64,000 bases of DNA, taken from positions 57,359 to 121,358 of the forward strand of contig CALXOZ010000004.1 in NCBI GenBank assembly GCA_944390195.1, given 5' to 3'. Numbering within the stretch: the first letter of the stretch is position 1; each line of letters begins with the position of its first letter. The notes under the pieces were generated by a model. It searched no databases. It saw nothing but the letters and a program-made list of their open reading frames with translations, and was not told the DNA's origin. The DNA comes from an uncultured Alphaproteobacteria bacterium. GTDB taxonomy: Bacteria > Pseudomonadota > Alphaproteobacteria > CAAGCB01 > CAG-977. A program made the position numbers and the translations under genes. Positions 49,214 through 58,577 of this stretch are shown piece after piece.

Positions 49214-50416
49214 ATGAAAAAACAATACGATCTTATAGTTATCGGTGCCGGAGCTTCCGGATTGACGGCTGCCGCTACAGCCGGACAGTCCGGACGTTCG
49301 GTCTTATTGATCGAGCATAATTCTCAACCGGCTCGAAAGGTGTTTGTCTCTGGAGCGGGAAAATGTAATTTTTCTAATAAATTTGTATCTTCAAACCATT
49401 ATTTTTCAAAAAACCCGCATTTTTGTAAATCGGCATTAGCCGGATTTTCTTATCAAGACTTAATCCATCATTTGGATAAAGCCTGCATTCCATGGCAAGA
49501 ACGTGAAGAGGGAAAATTGTTTGCATTCTCATCCGGAGCTATACGCTCTTTTTTGGTGGAACGCGCAAAAAAGGCTAATGTTGATATTTTATTGGAAATT
49601 CCGTTTTTTACTTTAGAAAAAAAAAGTGAAATTTTTTCTTTGAACTGTTGTGCCGGTAACTTTTTTTCCAAAAACGTATTGATTGCTTCGGGAGGTATAT
49701 CGTATCCGGCATTGGGGGCGACGGATATAGGTTATCGTCTGGCAAAACAGTTCGGTCTTGATGTTATTCAACCTGAACCGGCTTTGGTTTCTTTAAATTG
49801 GGGAGGGCATATACCGGTTGATTTTTCCGGGCTAAGCGGTGTGAGTGTGTTCGTACATATTAAAACGGGAAAGATCTGCAAACAAGGAATGTTATTGTTT
49901 ACGCCGCAAGGGATAAGCGGACCAGTGGTTTTGCAACTTTCTTTGTATTGGCAAGCCGGTCAAATGATTGAAATTGATTTTCTTCCTCAGACAGATTTGT
50001 TTTCCATTTTAAAAAAACATCGTCAGGCAAAAGAAAAAAAACGTCTTCAATCGATTTTATCAGACTATTTACCTTTACGTTTGGCGCGTTGCTTTGTATC
50101 CGTATTGGATTCAAAAGATAAAGATATTCCTTTATCCGCCATGTCAGATAAAAGTTTTAATCAAATGGATAAGATGATAAAGCATTTTCGTTTTATTCCT
50201 GAAAAAACGGGCGGTTGGAGTAAAGCGGAAGTAACGAAGGGCGGTGTTGACGTTGATTGTTTATCTTCGTCGACGATGGAATCGCGTAAAGTTTCCGGAC
50301 TTTATTTTTCTGGGGAAGTTCTTGATATAACAGGAGAATTGGGAGGGTTTAATTTGCATTGGGCTTTTGCTTCCGGTTTTGCTGTCGGAAAGGCTGTTTG
50401 CAATAAGTATAAATAA
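49214..50416 (+). CDS. BaiN/HI0933-like FAD-dependent oxidoreductase
   Basis: 400 residues from the ATG at 49214; a longer in-frame start lies 25 codons upstream, next to the tRNA. The FAD dinucleotide-binding motif is VIGAGASGLTAAATAG near 9-24, followed by the family's KVFVSGAGKCNFSN. Later the IASGGISYPALGATDIGY block and the C-terminal SGEVLDITGELGGFNLHWAF are diagnostic. The family includes the bile-acid flavoprotein BaiN and YhiN; the physiological substrate of most members is unknown, so no specific reaction is claimed. Confidence 0.92.
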   Translation: MKKQYDLIVIGAGASGLTAAATAGQSGRSVLLIEHNSQPARKVFVSGAGKCNFSNKFVSSNHYFSKNPHFCKSALAGFSYQDLIHHLDKACIPWQEREEGKLFAFSSGAIRSFLVERAKKANVDILLEIPFFTLEKKSEIFSLNCCAGNFFSKNVLIASGGISYPALGATDIGYRLAKQFGLDVIQPEPALVSLNWGGHIPVDFSGLSGVSVFVHIKTGKICKQGMLLFTPQGISGPVVLQLSLYWQAGQMIEIDFLPQTDLFSILKKHRQAKEKKRLQSILSDYLPLRLARCFVSVLDSKDKDIPLSAMSDKSFNQMDKMIKHFRFIPEKTGGWSKAEVTKGGVDVDCLSSSTMESRKVSGLYFSGEVLDITGELGGFNLHWAFASGFAVGKAVCNKYK

Positions 50417-50738
50417 AAGTGTTTGTTTTATGTAAAAACAAAGCCGGTTTTCGTGCGAAAAAAGAATTGTGTACCGTTGTAAGTAAAATACCGGATGTTT
50501 TTTTATGGATACTTTGTAAACGGTGATTGGAAAAAAGATATTTCTTTTCCGTTTTTTATAATTACTTTTTTGTCCGGTCTGTATGATGAAAAAGTGTTTT
50601 CCTTTAGTTTTTCTAGTCTTCCTGTGCCATGTTTCAGGACTTTTTATTCTTTATTGCCTTGATGTCGTAGGACATTGATATGATTTTGCCTTATCGTTTC
50701 AGATGAGTGCCGGTTCTTTGTGTTGTCAAATAAATTTG
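50417..50738. other. Intergenic stretch between BaiN-like gene and the efflux gene
   Basis: About 320 bp, AT-rich. A minus-strand frame of 62 codons that ends at 50644 runs in from inside the efflux gene in another frame. Nothing else is recognised. The boundary of the acquired segment may lie here. Confidence 0.4.
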
Positions 50739-51965
50739 TTATGTATTGTTTCCAGTTTTTCCCGTTTTTTCTGCTATAAAAACTAAAAACAGGGCAGGAA
50801 GAAGAAACAGAGCCGTACAGATCAGTCCCCATGTAATAGAAAATTGCTGTGCTACAAGTCCTACAAGAGGTCCTCCGATGATTTGACCTAAAGAGTCCAG
50901 TTGTCCGTTCGTCGAAAGCACGCTAGCACGCATTCTCTCTTCTATGTGTTCATTCATCCATGCTGTCAAAACAGGCTCTTTCAGGTTGCGCATAAGTCCT
51001 GTCATTAAAAACACCGCCAGCATAAACCAAAAGCTTTTTCCAAATGCAAACAGGATCAGACCAAGAATATATCCGGCACTTGTGGATAATACTATACCGA
51101 TACGGTTGGCGGTTCCTCTTTTTTCAAGATAAACAATCAGGACTTGTGAAACGAAAATGCCAAGTCCGCTACCAAGCAAACTCATAACACCGAACCAAGT
51201 CACACCATTTAGCAGCTTGAATGATGGCATGACGGTATCTTTCAAAAAGTGTGCAGTTGAAAGCCGGTCAAAACCCTCACTAGCAAGACCGCCGCAAAAA
51301 GTAACTGCTAGTAACGCAAGTAATACGGGTGCTCCCTTGATGAAGCTCACATTTAATTTGAACTGCCCCGACATATCTGCAAGCAGGCTGTTCTTTTCCT
51401 TCCGAACAGGAATGAAATTGGTTTCCGGCATAATGCGTAGCAACACCAGACCAAAAATCATGCAAAGCAATCCTGCAGTAACAATAGGTAACTGTAAATC
51501 AAATTTACCCAGAAAAGTCCCTAATACTATACCAAATATACTTCCGGCTTGAGCAATCTGGCTGCCACGAAGAAATACCTTATCCATAGAACGATTTTTC
51601 TCTTCAAAAGCAATCCAAGCCTCTAAAGCGCCGCTGATAAAAGTATCACCGCATCCCCAAACCACCTGAGCAAGCAATACTGTTGAAAACCAAGGGAGGG
51701 AACCTTCTAGTACAAAACCGACGCCGTATAAAAACATACCGATTAAAATAGAGCGTCGACGGCTGTAAAGATCCGCTACTATACCAGTGGGAATTTCTAG
51801 CAAAAAGCAAGATGTTTCTAAAACTGTCCCTACCAATACCAGCTCGAAAGCGTTTAAGCCGACAACTTCTAAATGATACACCAAAGAAAGTACTGTACCC
51901 ATTGAAAACAGCAGGGAAAAACAAAACTTAAACATCAGGTACACAGAATAGGCTTTAAAACGCAT
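50739..51965 (-). CDS. MFS drug-efflux transporter, Tet(40)-like (probably tetracycline)
   Basis: 408 residues from the ATG at 51965, which has a perfect AAAGGAG 8 nt upstream (the 29 codons further upstream lack an RBS). Twelve hydrophobic segments; MFS motif A is GIVADLYSRRRSILIG near 53-68. From memory, the sequence from MRFKAYSVY onward strongly resembles Tet(40), the tetracycline efflux pump of gut clostridia (about 406 residues); this was not verified. Codon choice and the Gram-positive-style RBS and leader differ from the neighbours, which points to horizontal transfer. It sits alone between BaiN-like and virB8-like genes. Tetracycline is the likeliest substrate but another drug is possible. 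Confidence 0.85.
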   Translation of the reverse strand: MRFKAYSVYLMFKFCFSLLFSMGTVLSLVYHLEVVGLNAFELVLVGTVLETSCFLLEIPTGIVADLYSRRRSILIGMFLYGVGFVLEGSLPWFSTVLLAQVVWGCGDTFISGALEAWIAFEEKNRSMDKVFLRGSQIAQAGSIFGIVLGTFLGKFDLQLPIVTAGLLCMIFGLVLLRIMPETNFIPVRKEKNSLLADMSGQFKLNVSFIKGAPVLLALLAVTFCGGLASEGFDRLSTAHFLKDTVMPSFKLLNGVTWFGVMSLLGSGLGIFVSQVLIVYLEKRGTANRIGIVLSTSAGYILGLILFAFGKSFWFMLAVFLMTGLMRNLKEPVLTAWMNEHIEERMRASVLSTNGQLDSLGQIIGGPLVGLVAQQFSITWGLICTALFLLPALFLVFIAEKTGKTGNNT

Positions 51966-51986
51966 AAAATGTTCTCCTTTACGAAA

Positions 51987-52056
51987 CAGCAGGAGTGTAT
52001 AATAAACCAAGTCATATTTTCCATCTGCTTCCATTGTATAAAACAGGTACACTCTG
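51987..52056 (-). promoter_or_regulatory. Leader inverted repeat of the efflux gene
   Basis: On the minus strand GAGTGTA and TACACTC flank about 50 nt and end just before the ribosome site of the efflux gene. The arms could form a stem affecting expression; inducible drug-resistance genes of Gram-positive origin often have such leaders. No leader peptide was identified with confidence. Confidence 0.3.
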
Positions 52057-52848
52057 TTATCTTTATCGACAATCGCTGAAATTTGAGTTTATTGAAAAAA
52101 TCTCTTTGAATAATTGGTTTTCAGATAAGGCAGGAATTGATTTGTAAAGACTGACATCGTGAAATCTTTTTAAAAGCTTGAACATGAAACAATGTTGTTC
52201 AATTTTTGTTTGTTAGAGTTATCGTATTTTTTATCAATTACAGTCCTTCTGTTCTAAACAACTCAATTTATACTGTTTTGCTGGAATTTTGATTTTTATC
52301 AACTTTTTCGGTGGATAAATTTTTATCAGATCTTCACCGTTAGAAATCAGTCGCCTGAACAGAGTCTCTTTGTATCAGTATTTTCTATTCACGAACTTCC
52401 TGCCGAGTGATTTATCTTTCCGAAAAGGCATACTTGGCAGGACTCTTTATTTTCTCTCATTGTACGATAGTTGGGGGGATAATCCCTCTTGTCGAGCGGC
52501 GAAGAAAGCTGTTCATTGGTGTTTGATAGGAAGCGGGAAAGATTGCCTTCCAAGGATAAATTTCTCTGTTATACATAGTTTTCAAGATTGCATTTCTTCC
52601 TGTTTCAACAGTAAACCTTTAGTCAGGACAATTTCCTCACTTTTGTTGTTGATGGTGTTTATACAGCACCCATACCACAGCTTCCATAACATATTCTTGG
52701 CGTATTACGGCTTTTCCAATAAATTCCGGTTGCCTTTGACAGTCTATAATGTATTCAAGGGGCAAAAGGATATAAACATTTCAACAAATGATCAGTTAAA
52801 GAACTTTTTAATTAAGAGCGCTTTTCAAACTGCTGTATGAAGAAAGAA
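52057..52848. other. Unexplained stretch between efflux gene and virB8-like gene
   Basis: About 0.8 kb. A plus-strand frame of 156 codons (52370-52840) has no recognisable product. On the minus strand about 60 codons ending near 52380, starting NLSLEGNLSRFLSN after a stop, read more like protein but lack a start. I could not assign either; decayed remains of the mobile DNA that brought the efflux gene are possible. Confidence 0.4.
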
Positions 52849-53592
52849 TCAGTCAATAAACTTAGCGTTTTTATTTTCCTTTGTGATGGCACGCGATGAC
52901 AGGGAATATCTTTCAACATAAAAGTCCAATGGATTTTTTATCCGTTCATCTTGATTCGGGTATTTATGCTTTTTAAATCCGGCTTCAAAAACGGCTCTCC
53001 ACCGTTGAAGGGTAGGAAACTCCTCTTCAGGCATATGTTCAATCGTGTCAAATTCAGCCAACCACAACCCTTCGTCTACGCGATGGACGAAACGGATTTT
53101 CACTTCTCTGGTCAACCCTTCCGCCATGCGAGCCAAATTGACGTCTTTTTCAGCTTCAAATTCTCTAAATGTTAATTCGTTGGAAAACCATTTTAACAAA
53201 CTGTTTTCAGAACTCCATCTTGCCTGCATTTCATCAATGTCGGGAACAATTGTATGGCGTAAAAGAATGTATTGTTTTATATGTTCTTCCATTAATAACA
53301 TACTGGACGGCCAAGAAATAATATCAGGTTGAACAGGTTCGAGTTTGTAGAAGCGTTTATCAATCGCCAATAATAACGGTTCCGACCGCAATAAAGGGGA
53401 AAGCATATAAATTATGCAAAGAAGGATAAGGGCACCGCATAACAAGGCTATGGATACCAATGTCATAATGCGGGATGTTTTTAAATAGCGTCGTTCAGGC
53501 ATGGCGCGCACATGAACTTTTTCCGGATAAGCTCCCAGTTTGTCATTGGTGCCGTCATCAACTTCGGAAAAAAGAAATTTGAAAATATTCAT
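52849..53592 (-). CDS. VirB8-like type IV secretion inner-membrane protein
   Basis: 247 residues. A cytoplasmic N-terminus with PERRYLKTSRI is followed by one membrane helix (about 43-65) and a periplasmic domain with the VirB8/NTF2-like pattern: YILLRHTIVPDIDEM, the long helix around WFSNEL, and the block FVHRVDEGLWLAEFDTI, then PTLQRWRAVFEAGF. VirB8 is an assembly factor of type IV secretion channels. No other virB gene is in the window; scattered virB8 copies are known from obligate-intracellular Alphaproteobacteria, so an orphan or dispersed system is plausible. The last 40 residues (YPNQDERIKNPLDFYVERYS) are well conserved in such proteins. Confidence 0.8.
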   Translation of the reverse strand: MNIFKFLFSEVDDGTNDKLGAYPEKVHVRAMPERRYLKTSRIMTLVSIALLCGALILLCIIYMLSPLLRSEPLLLAIDKRFYKLEPVQPDIISWPSSMLLMEEHIKQYILLRHTIVPDIDEMQARWSSENSLLKWFSNELTFREFEAEKDVNLARMAEGLTREVKIRFVHRVDEGLWLAEFDTIEHMPEEEFPTLQRWRAVFEAGFKKHKYPNQDERIKNPLDFYVERYSLSSRAITKENKNAKFID

Positions 53593-53650
53593 CGGCTTTC
53601 CCTGATTATATCCTGTAAATACATTCTTTACTTTCAGGATGGATTAAAAT

Positions 53651-54166
53651 ATGTTCGGTTGTCAGTTTTTTATAGCATATAATATGGTAAAGAAAATGCC
53701 AAAAATAAAATATATCAAACAAAACATTTTTCTAATTTTATCCATTTTAACGATCGGCTTTCCTTTTGTAGGCTATAAAATTTTAGCCGGAATTGTCATC
53801 AACCGGTTATATGGCGGTTTTTGGGGAGCGGAGTTGATAGCGTTTTTTTTCATTGTTTGGGGATTGATTGACTTTTTTTTAAATGCGGTAAGTTTACATG
53901 CTGTGTCTTGCCGTGGAAATTTGCATTATCCAGTATGTTTATTATCGATTATTTCTAAAAAGCATCATATTTTAGCAAAATGGAAAGACAGTGGCGAAGC
54001 TTTGGATGTTATGTTGTCTTTTATAATTGTTGCTTTTGTTGTCGGACAGAATTTATTTATATTCATGGACGGGATGCAAGTTAAGTTGTGGAATTTGTGT
54101 ACGGTTGTCAATGTCTTAGGGGCGGGAATCGCGCGTTTAAGCGCATCCATTTTATCGAGTGAATGA
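53651..54166 (+). CDS. Small multi-pass membrane protein of unknown function
   Basis: 171 residues with about four hydrophobic segments (FLILSILTIGFPFVGYKIL; AELIAFFFIVWGLIDFFL; VMLSFIIVAFVVGQNLFIF; a weaker one at the C-terminus). No family motif is recognised. It is divergent from the VirB8-like gene, with an AGGA-type ribosome site. The pattern of membrane helices, length and good start make it a likely real gene. Confidence 0.65.
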   Translation: MFGCQFFIAYNMVKKMPKIKYIKQNIFLILSILTIGFPFVGYKILAGIVINRLYGGFWGAELIAFFFIVWGLIDFFLNAVSLHAVSCRGNLHYPVCLLSIISKKHHILAKWKDSGEALDVMLSFIIVAFVVGQNLFIFMDGMQVKLWNLCTVVNVLGAGIARLSASILSSE

Positions 54167-54434
54167 GATTTTTTTAGGATTGCCGTGATGGAACTTCGGT
54201 CTGGATTTGTTAAGGAGTTTTTTCTTTGCTTTAATGGATTGAATTTAAATTGAAAGGACGATTGATCAAGATAGGATTTTCATATTTTTTCTATCTGGGT
54301 ATCGAACTGTTTCCTTTTATAACAAGAAAGAGAAATTCAAAAGGGAAACTCTGCTTTCAGATCAAAGTAATTTTTTTAAATTTTTTGGCTTTACATGGAA
54401 ATCCAATATTTTATTGTCATAGTTTGAACCATTC

Positions 54435-55190
54435 TTATTTTAAATAACCGCACGCTTTAAAGGAAATATGTCCTGTTTTGGAAACGATAATATGATCTAT
54501 CAAAGTGATATCCAAAGAATCGAGTGCGTTTAAAACGGCTTTTGTTATAGAGATATCATTTTTTGAAGGACGCAAATCTCCGGCGGGATGATTGTGAATC
54601 ATAACAATTGACGATGCGCCGAGCTCTAACGCTCTTTTTGCGATTTCCCTTGGATAAACGGGAGTTTGATTAATAGAGCCTTTTTGCAGGATCTCGTCTT
54701 TAATCAATTGACTTCTGGTGTCCAGAAAAATAATGCGTAGGCATTCTGTTTTTCTTTGTCCCATATCAATTTTGCAATAATTGATTAAAGATTGCCAATT
54801 GTTAATGACGGCTCCTGTCGGGATTTGATTTTTGGCTAATCGTACGGCGCATCCCCGAACAGCATTGATTAAAGCGGCGGCATTGTCTTTTACGCCTTTG
54901 ATTTGCTTGAGTTCATCCGGTGAAGCGTTTAATACGCCGGCAAAAGAACCGAAAAATTCTATAAGCTCTTTTGCCAAAGGTTTGACATCTTTTCTGGGGA
55001 TCGCATAAGTCAACAAGAGTTCTAACAATTCATAATCCTGTAAGACTTCAAATCCGAACATTAAAAGTTTGCTTTTCAAACGATCTCTATGACCTAGATA
55101 ATGAGCACTTTCCGGACGATCATGTTTATGAACGGTATGTTCATCAGCTATAATGTCCAACAAAGGTTCTTCTTGCGGATTTTTCGGCAT
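54435..55190 (-). CDS. radC: DNA repair protein RadC (JAB/MPN domain)
   Basis: 251 residues from the ATG at 55190, which lies directly after the map stop codon (55192). An N-terminal helix-hairpin-helix region (ELLLTYAIPRKDVKPLAK, then IKGVKDNAAALINAVRG) precedes the MPN+ domain with the metal motif HNHPAGDLRPSKND (HxHPxG...D) preceded by ALELGASSIVMI. RadC proteins were linked to repair and recombination; their biochemical role is still unclear. Co-transcribed with map. Confidence 0.93.
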   Translation of the reverse strand: MPKNPQEEPLLDIIADEHTVHKHDRPESAHYLGHRDRLKSKLLMFGFEVLQDYELLELLLTYAIPRKDVKPLAKELIEFFGSFAGVLNASPDELKQIKGVKDNAAALINAVRGCAVRLAKNQIPTGAVINNWQSLINYCKIDMGQRKTECLRIIFLDTRSQLIKDEILQKGSINQTPVYPREIAKRALELGASSIVMIHNHPAGDLRPSKNDISITKAVLNALDSLDITLIDHIIVSKTGHISFKACGYLK

Positions 55191-55191
55191 T

Positions 55192-55986
55192 TTATTTTTC
55201 AGTATAAGGGGGATGGTGTAACCCTTTGGGAGATAAGGTGAAAATTTCATATCCCTCTTTTGTTACAGCCAAAGAATGTTCGAATTGGGCGGATAAAGAC
55301 ATATCCCTTGTTACCGCTGTCCAGCCGTCGGACAGGATTTTTAAATCGTCTCCTCCCAGATTAACCATTGGTTCTATGGTAAAGAACATTCCTTCTTTTA
55401 ACACAAGTCCTTCTTTCGGTCGTCCGAAGTTCAAAACGTTCGGGGCGCAATGAAACACGCGTCCCAACCCATGTCCGCAAAAATCTTTAACAACGGAACA
55501 CCTTTGGGATTCGGCATAAGACTGCATGGCGTGTCCGATATCTCCCAAAGTGGCTCCGGGTTTTACTTTTTCAATGCCTCTCCACATCGTTTCAAAGGTG
55601 ATATCAATTAAACGCTTGGCTTTTAGCGGGATTTTCCCGACTGTGTACATACGGCTTGTATCACCGTACCATCCGTCAAGAATGACGGTTACGTCAATGT
55701 TCAAAATATCTCCGGAAACAAGTTTTCTAGAGCTTGGGATACCGTGGCAAATAACGTGGTTCAATGAAATACAGACGGATTTCGGATATCCCCTATACCC
55801 CAGACAGGCGGAAATCCCTCCTTTTGACAAGATGAAATCGTTACACAAAGTGTCGAGTTCGTCAGTCGTTATCCCCGGTTGGACAAAAGGGGTGATCATA
55901 TCCAAGGTTTCGGCAGCCAATCTTCCTGCGCGGCGCATTCCTTCGTAATCTTGATCACAATGAATGATAATGTCTTCTTTGGTCAT
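55192..55986 (-). CDS. map: Type I methionine aminopeptidase
   Basis: 264 residues, pita-bread fold. The five metal ligands can be placed: the Asp of LNIDVTVILDGWYGDTSRM (two Asp), the His of DFCGHGLGRVFH, and Glu residues of FFTIEPMVNLGG and SAQFEHSLAVTKEG. It removes the initiator methionine from new proteins. The gene lies between sfsA (upstream) and radC (downstream) on the minus strand, all spaced for co-transcription. Confidence 0.97.
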   Translation of the reverse strand: MTKEDIIIHCDQDYEGMRRAGRLAAETLDMITPFVQPGITTDELDTLCNDFILSKGGISACLGYRGYPKSVCISLNHVICHGIPSSRKLVSGDILNIDVTVILDGWYGDTSRMYTVGKIPLKAKRLIDITFETMWRGIEKVKPGATLGDIGHAMQSYAESQRCSVVKDFCGHGLGRVFHCAPNVLNFGRPKEGLVLKEGMFFTIEPMVNLGGDDLKILSDGWTAVTRDMSLSAQFEHSLAVTKEGYEIFTLSPKGLHHPPYTEK

Positions 55987-56005
55987 AAGAGTCTTCTTTT
56001 TTTAA

Positions 56006-56713
56006 CTAGAACATGAAAGGCAATCGGGCGCTGATCCAAATTCCCTGAGTGGATACAGTACAACCGTAACAGATAATTTCCAAGCCTTTATCACATAAAT
56101 TTTTCAAAGAAATCAAGTAGGGGGTGTCCGCTGTCCACTGAGCTCGTATTCCGATACAGTCGATTCTTTGTGCTAACAGAACTAAAACGGCGCGTTCTCC
56201 TGCTTGTAAAGCGGCGGCCAATTGATTGAGCACATGATGATTGATCAAGTCAATGCCGTCGGGAAACAATAAATCCATACCGTTTTTTTCATAAACGGGG
56301 GCTATGGCAACTCTGCATACGGGATACGGGCTGTTTTGCATGGGAATATAGGATAAATCGAGAAAAGATGAATTGTCGGACAAGTATGCCGGTTCGATTT
56401 TTTCATATCCCCCCAGCTCGAATAAGACGCCGTTGAGAGAAGCTTCGATGACCAGATCATTTTGCCGGCTCATGTTAACGCCGACCATAGCGCCGTTTAC
56501 AATAGCTGTTTCCCATGTAAAATGTAACCGTCTGTTTTCTTTCGGAAAATAAGAAAGATATATTTCCGTTCGCGGATTGCATAAAGATTTCATGCGTGTC
56601 GTATTGGAACAAAAAACACTGAAAATTTCACCGCTTTCCAATTGTACGTCAGCCAATACCTTAGAATAACGTTTGATTAAGAAAGCTTTATATAAAGAGG
56701 ATTGAAAATCCAT
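56006..56713 (-). CDS. sfsA: Sugar fermentation stimulation protein A homologue
   Basis: 235 residues. The N-terminal OB-like part (KRYSKVLADVQLESGEIFSVFC) and the family block YIPMQNSPYPVCRVAIAPVY match SfsA, which binds nucleic acid and has a nuclease-like C-terminal fold. The residues usually given as NTGRM (nuclease-like) read NTTRM here. SfsA was named from a multicopy effect on maltose use in E. coli; its cellular role is unknown. It is the first gene of the sfsA-map-radC run, 20 bp before map. Confidence 0.85.
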   Translation of the reverse strand: MDFQSSLYKAFLIKRYSKVLADVQLESGEIFSVFCSNTTRMKSLCNPRTEIYLSYFPKENRRLHFTWETAIVNGAMVGVNMSRQNDLVIEASLNGVLFELGGYEKIEPAYLSDNSSFLDLSYIPMQNSPYPVCRVAIAPVYEKNGMDLLFPDGIDLINHHVLNQLAAALQAGERAVLVLLAQRIDCIGIRAQWTADTPYLISLKNLCDKGLEIICYGCTVSTQGIWISARLPFMF

Positions 56714-56807
56714 GATTGTATCCGTTTTTTAACATATTTTTTTTAAATGAAAACATGGTATGCTAACATAAAAATGTTATAAATTGTTTTTTTAAAGGTA
56801 AAAATGA

Positions 56808-57569
56808 ATGAAAATTTTTTTCAAAATAACTTTTTTTGTTTTAAATTTTATTTTTACACAGTCTGTATCAGCAGCGCAAACGGATCAAATTGTTAAGCAG
56901 GTCGATTTAAATGCGCCGGCACCTGAATCTCCTATTCAAATCAGAATTCCCCATTCGGACAGAACAAGGGAAAATCTGTTGGATTCCATTTTAGATTTTA
57001 TTTTGATTCATTATTTTAAACATTTTAAAAACACGGAAATATCATATGAGTTTTTTGAAATAGACCGGAATTATGATTTAAACTTTACAAACTTTACCGT
57101 TAAAGTTACGCATCCTGATGTAACCGGAACGATCGTCATTTCAAAAGTGAAAGTAAAATTTGATGAATTTTTGTCTTTTTTGAAAGAAAAAAAGATTATT
57201 GTTTCCCGCGTCTTGTTTCATGATGTTTCAGCGGATATGACAATGGGGCAAGGATCGGAAGGAAAAGAAAATACACGTTCTTTGAAGGTTTCTGCAAAAG
57301 AGCTTACGTTAAAGAACGTACTAATGACGGCATTCGGTAAAGAAAATGAAAAAATTAACGGTCAAGATGTTCATATCGGCAACGTTTTGATTGATCAAGC
57401 TGAATTGACACTCTCTGATCCGAAGGAAAAATACGTTACAACATCAGCTGAATTGACGGATGTCGTCTTGCCGGAAGCCGTTCTCGACAAGTTTACATTT
57501 TCAACGGTGAAGGTCGGAGGGAAAACTTATTCAGATCGAAAAGAATTTTTACAAGCCATAAAACAGTAA
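56808..57569 (+). CDS. Secreted protein of unknown function
   Basis: 253 residues with a signal peptide (1-22, ending SVSA). The mature part is a series of amphipathic beta strands alternating with turns (ISYEFFEIDRNYDLNFTNFT, then VTHPDVTGTIVISKVKVK and later VLIDQAELTLSDP), resembling the periplasmic lipid-transfer-like folds of AsmA/YdbH-type proteins, but this is only a structural impression. No Cys in the mature chain. It precedes the mutarotase by 69 bp and may be co-transcribed. Confidence 0.72.
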   Translation: MKIFFKITFFVLNFIFTQSVSAAQTDQIVKQVDLNAPAPESPIQIRIPHSDRTRENLLDSILDFILIHYFKHFKNTEISYEFFEIDRNYDLNFTNFTVKVTHPDVTGTIVISKVKVKFDEFLSFLKEKKIIVSRVLFHDVSADMTMGQGSEGKENTRSLKVSAKELTLKNVLMTAFGKENEKINGQDVHIGNVLIDQAELTLSDPKEKYVTTSAELTDVVLPEAVLDKFTFSTVKVGGKTYSDRKEFLQAIKQ

Positions 57570-57638
57570 GAAAATCACTTGCAGAGCCAAACGTTACAGT
57601 TTACAACAGAAAAAACAGTAATCAGTGAGAGATAAATC

Positions 57639-58541
57639 ATGACGACATCCGATCCTCTTTTGCTTTCATCTAATGACTTTTCTGCTGCTGTGGATCCCAT
57701 GATTGGTGGATCGTTGTTATATTGGCGCCAAAAAGACGACGATTTGTTGCGCAGTGCAAGCCCTGAAGCCATTGAACACAAAGCCGCCGATAAAACGGCA
57801 ATGTTTCCTTTGGTCCCTTATTCTAACAGGATCAGGGGCGGATATTTTATTTACTGGGGAATTAAACGCCGGGTTCCTAAAAACCACCCCGTTGTGGCGG
57901 ATCCTTTGCACGGGGAAGGCTGGCAGACCGAATGGAATGTTATGGAACATGCAAAAGACAATGCTAAATTGTTTTTCAAACACAATGGCAAAAACGGTTT
58001 CCCGTTCGCTTATGAAGCGCAACAGGATTTCACTTTGCGCGATAACAGCCTGATTGTATCTTTGACTTTGACGAACAAAGGGGGGATCCCTATGCCATGC
58101 GGTCTGGGATGGCATCCTTTTTTCCCAAAAGACGATGATACAAAAGTGTTTTTTAAAACAAAAAATGTTTGGGCGCATGAAAGCGCTCCACCCCGCGAAA
58201 GACCGATAAAAACACCGGCGGAATGGCAATTCGATAAAGGTTTGAAAATTTCAGAACTTGAACTCGATACATGTTTCGGCGGCTTTGACGGTAAAGTCGA
58301 AATGATTTGGCCTCAAAGAAATAGAAAAATTAATATGACAGCCTATAATGATTTCGGACATGTCGTCGTGTGGTCTCCGGCTGGTGAAAGCTTTTTCTGT
58401 GTCGAACCGGTTACAAATGCAACAGACGCCTTTAATCTGGCATCGCGCGGCATCACCGGTACAGGCATAAAAACTTTGGATCCCGATGAAAGTTTGACAG
58501 AAACGATGACTTTGACGGTATCCGGTCTTAACACCTTATAA
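57639..58541 (+). CDS. Aldose 1-epimerase (galactose mutarotase family)
   Basis: 300 residues, beta-sandwich. The conserved blocks are PLVPYSNRIRGGYF near 46-59 (Asn-Arg pair), HPVVADPLHGEGWQTEW near 87-103 with the catalytic His, LGWHPFFP near 162-169 with the second His, and PAGESFFCVEPVTNATDAF near 247-265, which carries the acidic residue. It interconverts alpha and beta anomers of hexoses. The family includes YeaD-like enzymes acting on hexose 6-phosphates, so the substrate is not fixed. It precedes pyk, 36 bp apart. Confidence 0.9.
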   Translation: MTTSDPLLLSSNDFSAAVDPMIGGSLLYWRQKDDDLLRSASPEAIEHKAADKTAMFPLVPYSNRIRGGYFIYWGIKRRVPKNHPVVADPLHGEGWQTEWNVMEHAKDNAKLFFKHNGKNGFPFAYEAQQDFTLRDNSLIVSLTLTNKGGIPMPCGLGWHPFFPKDDDTKVFFKTKNVWAHESAPPRERPIKTPAEWQFDKGLKISELELDTCFGGFDGKVEMIWPQRNRKINMTAYNDFGHVVVWSPAGESFFCVEPVTNATDAFNLASRGITGTGIKTLDPDESLTETMTLTVSGLNTL

Positions 58542-58577
58542 TGTTCTTGTATCTTATGTATAAAGGAATTCTGAAAA

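Noticed and set aside
52370..52840. 156-codon plus-strand frame
   Set aside because: No RBS and odd composition (Ser, Phe, Cys-rich); no family resemblance; kept only as part of the unexplained stretch.
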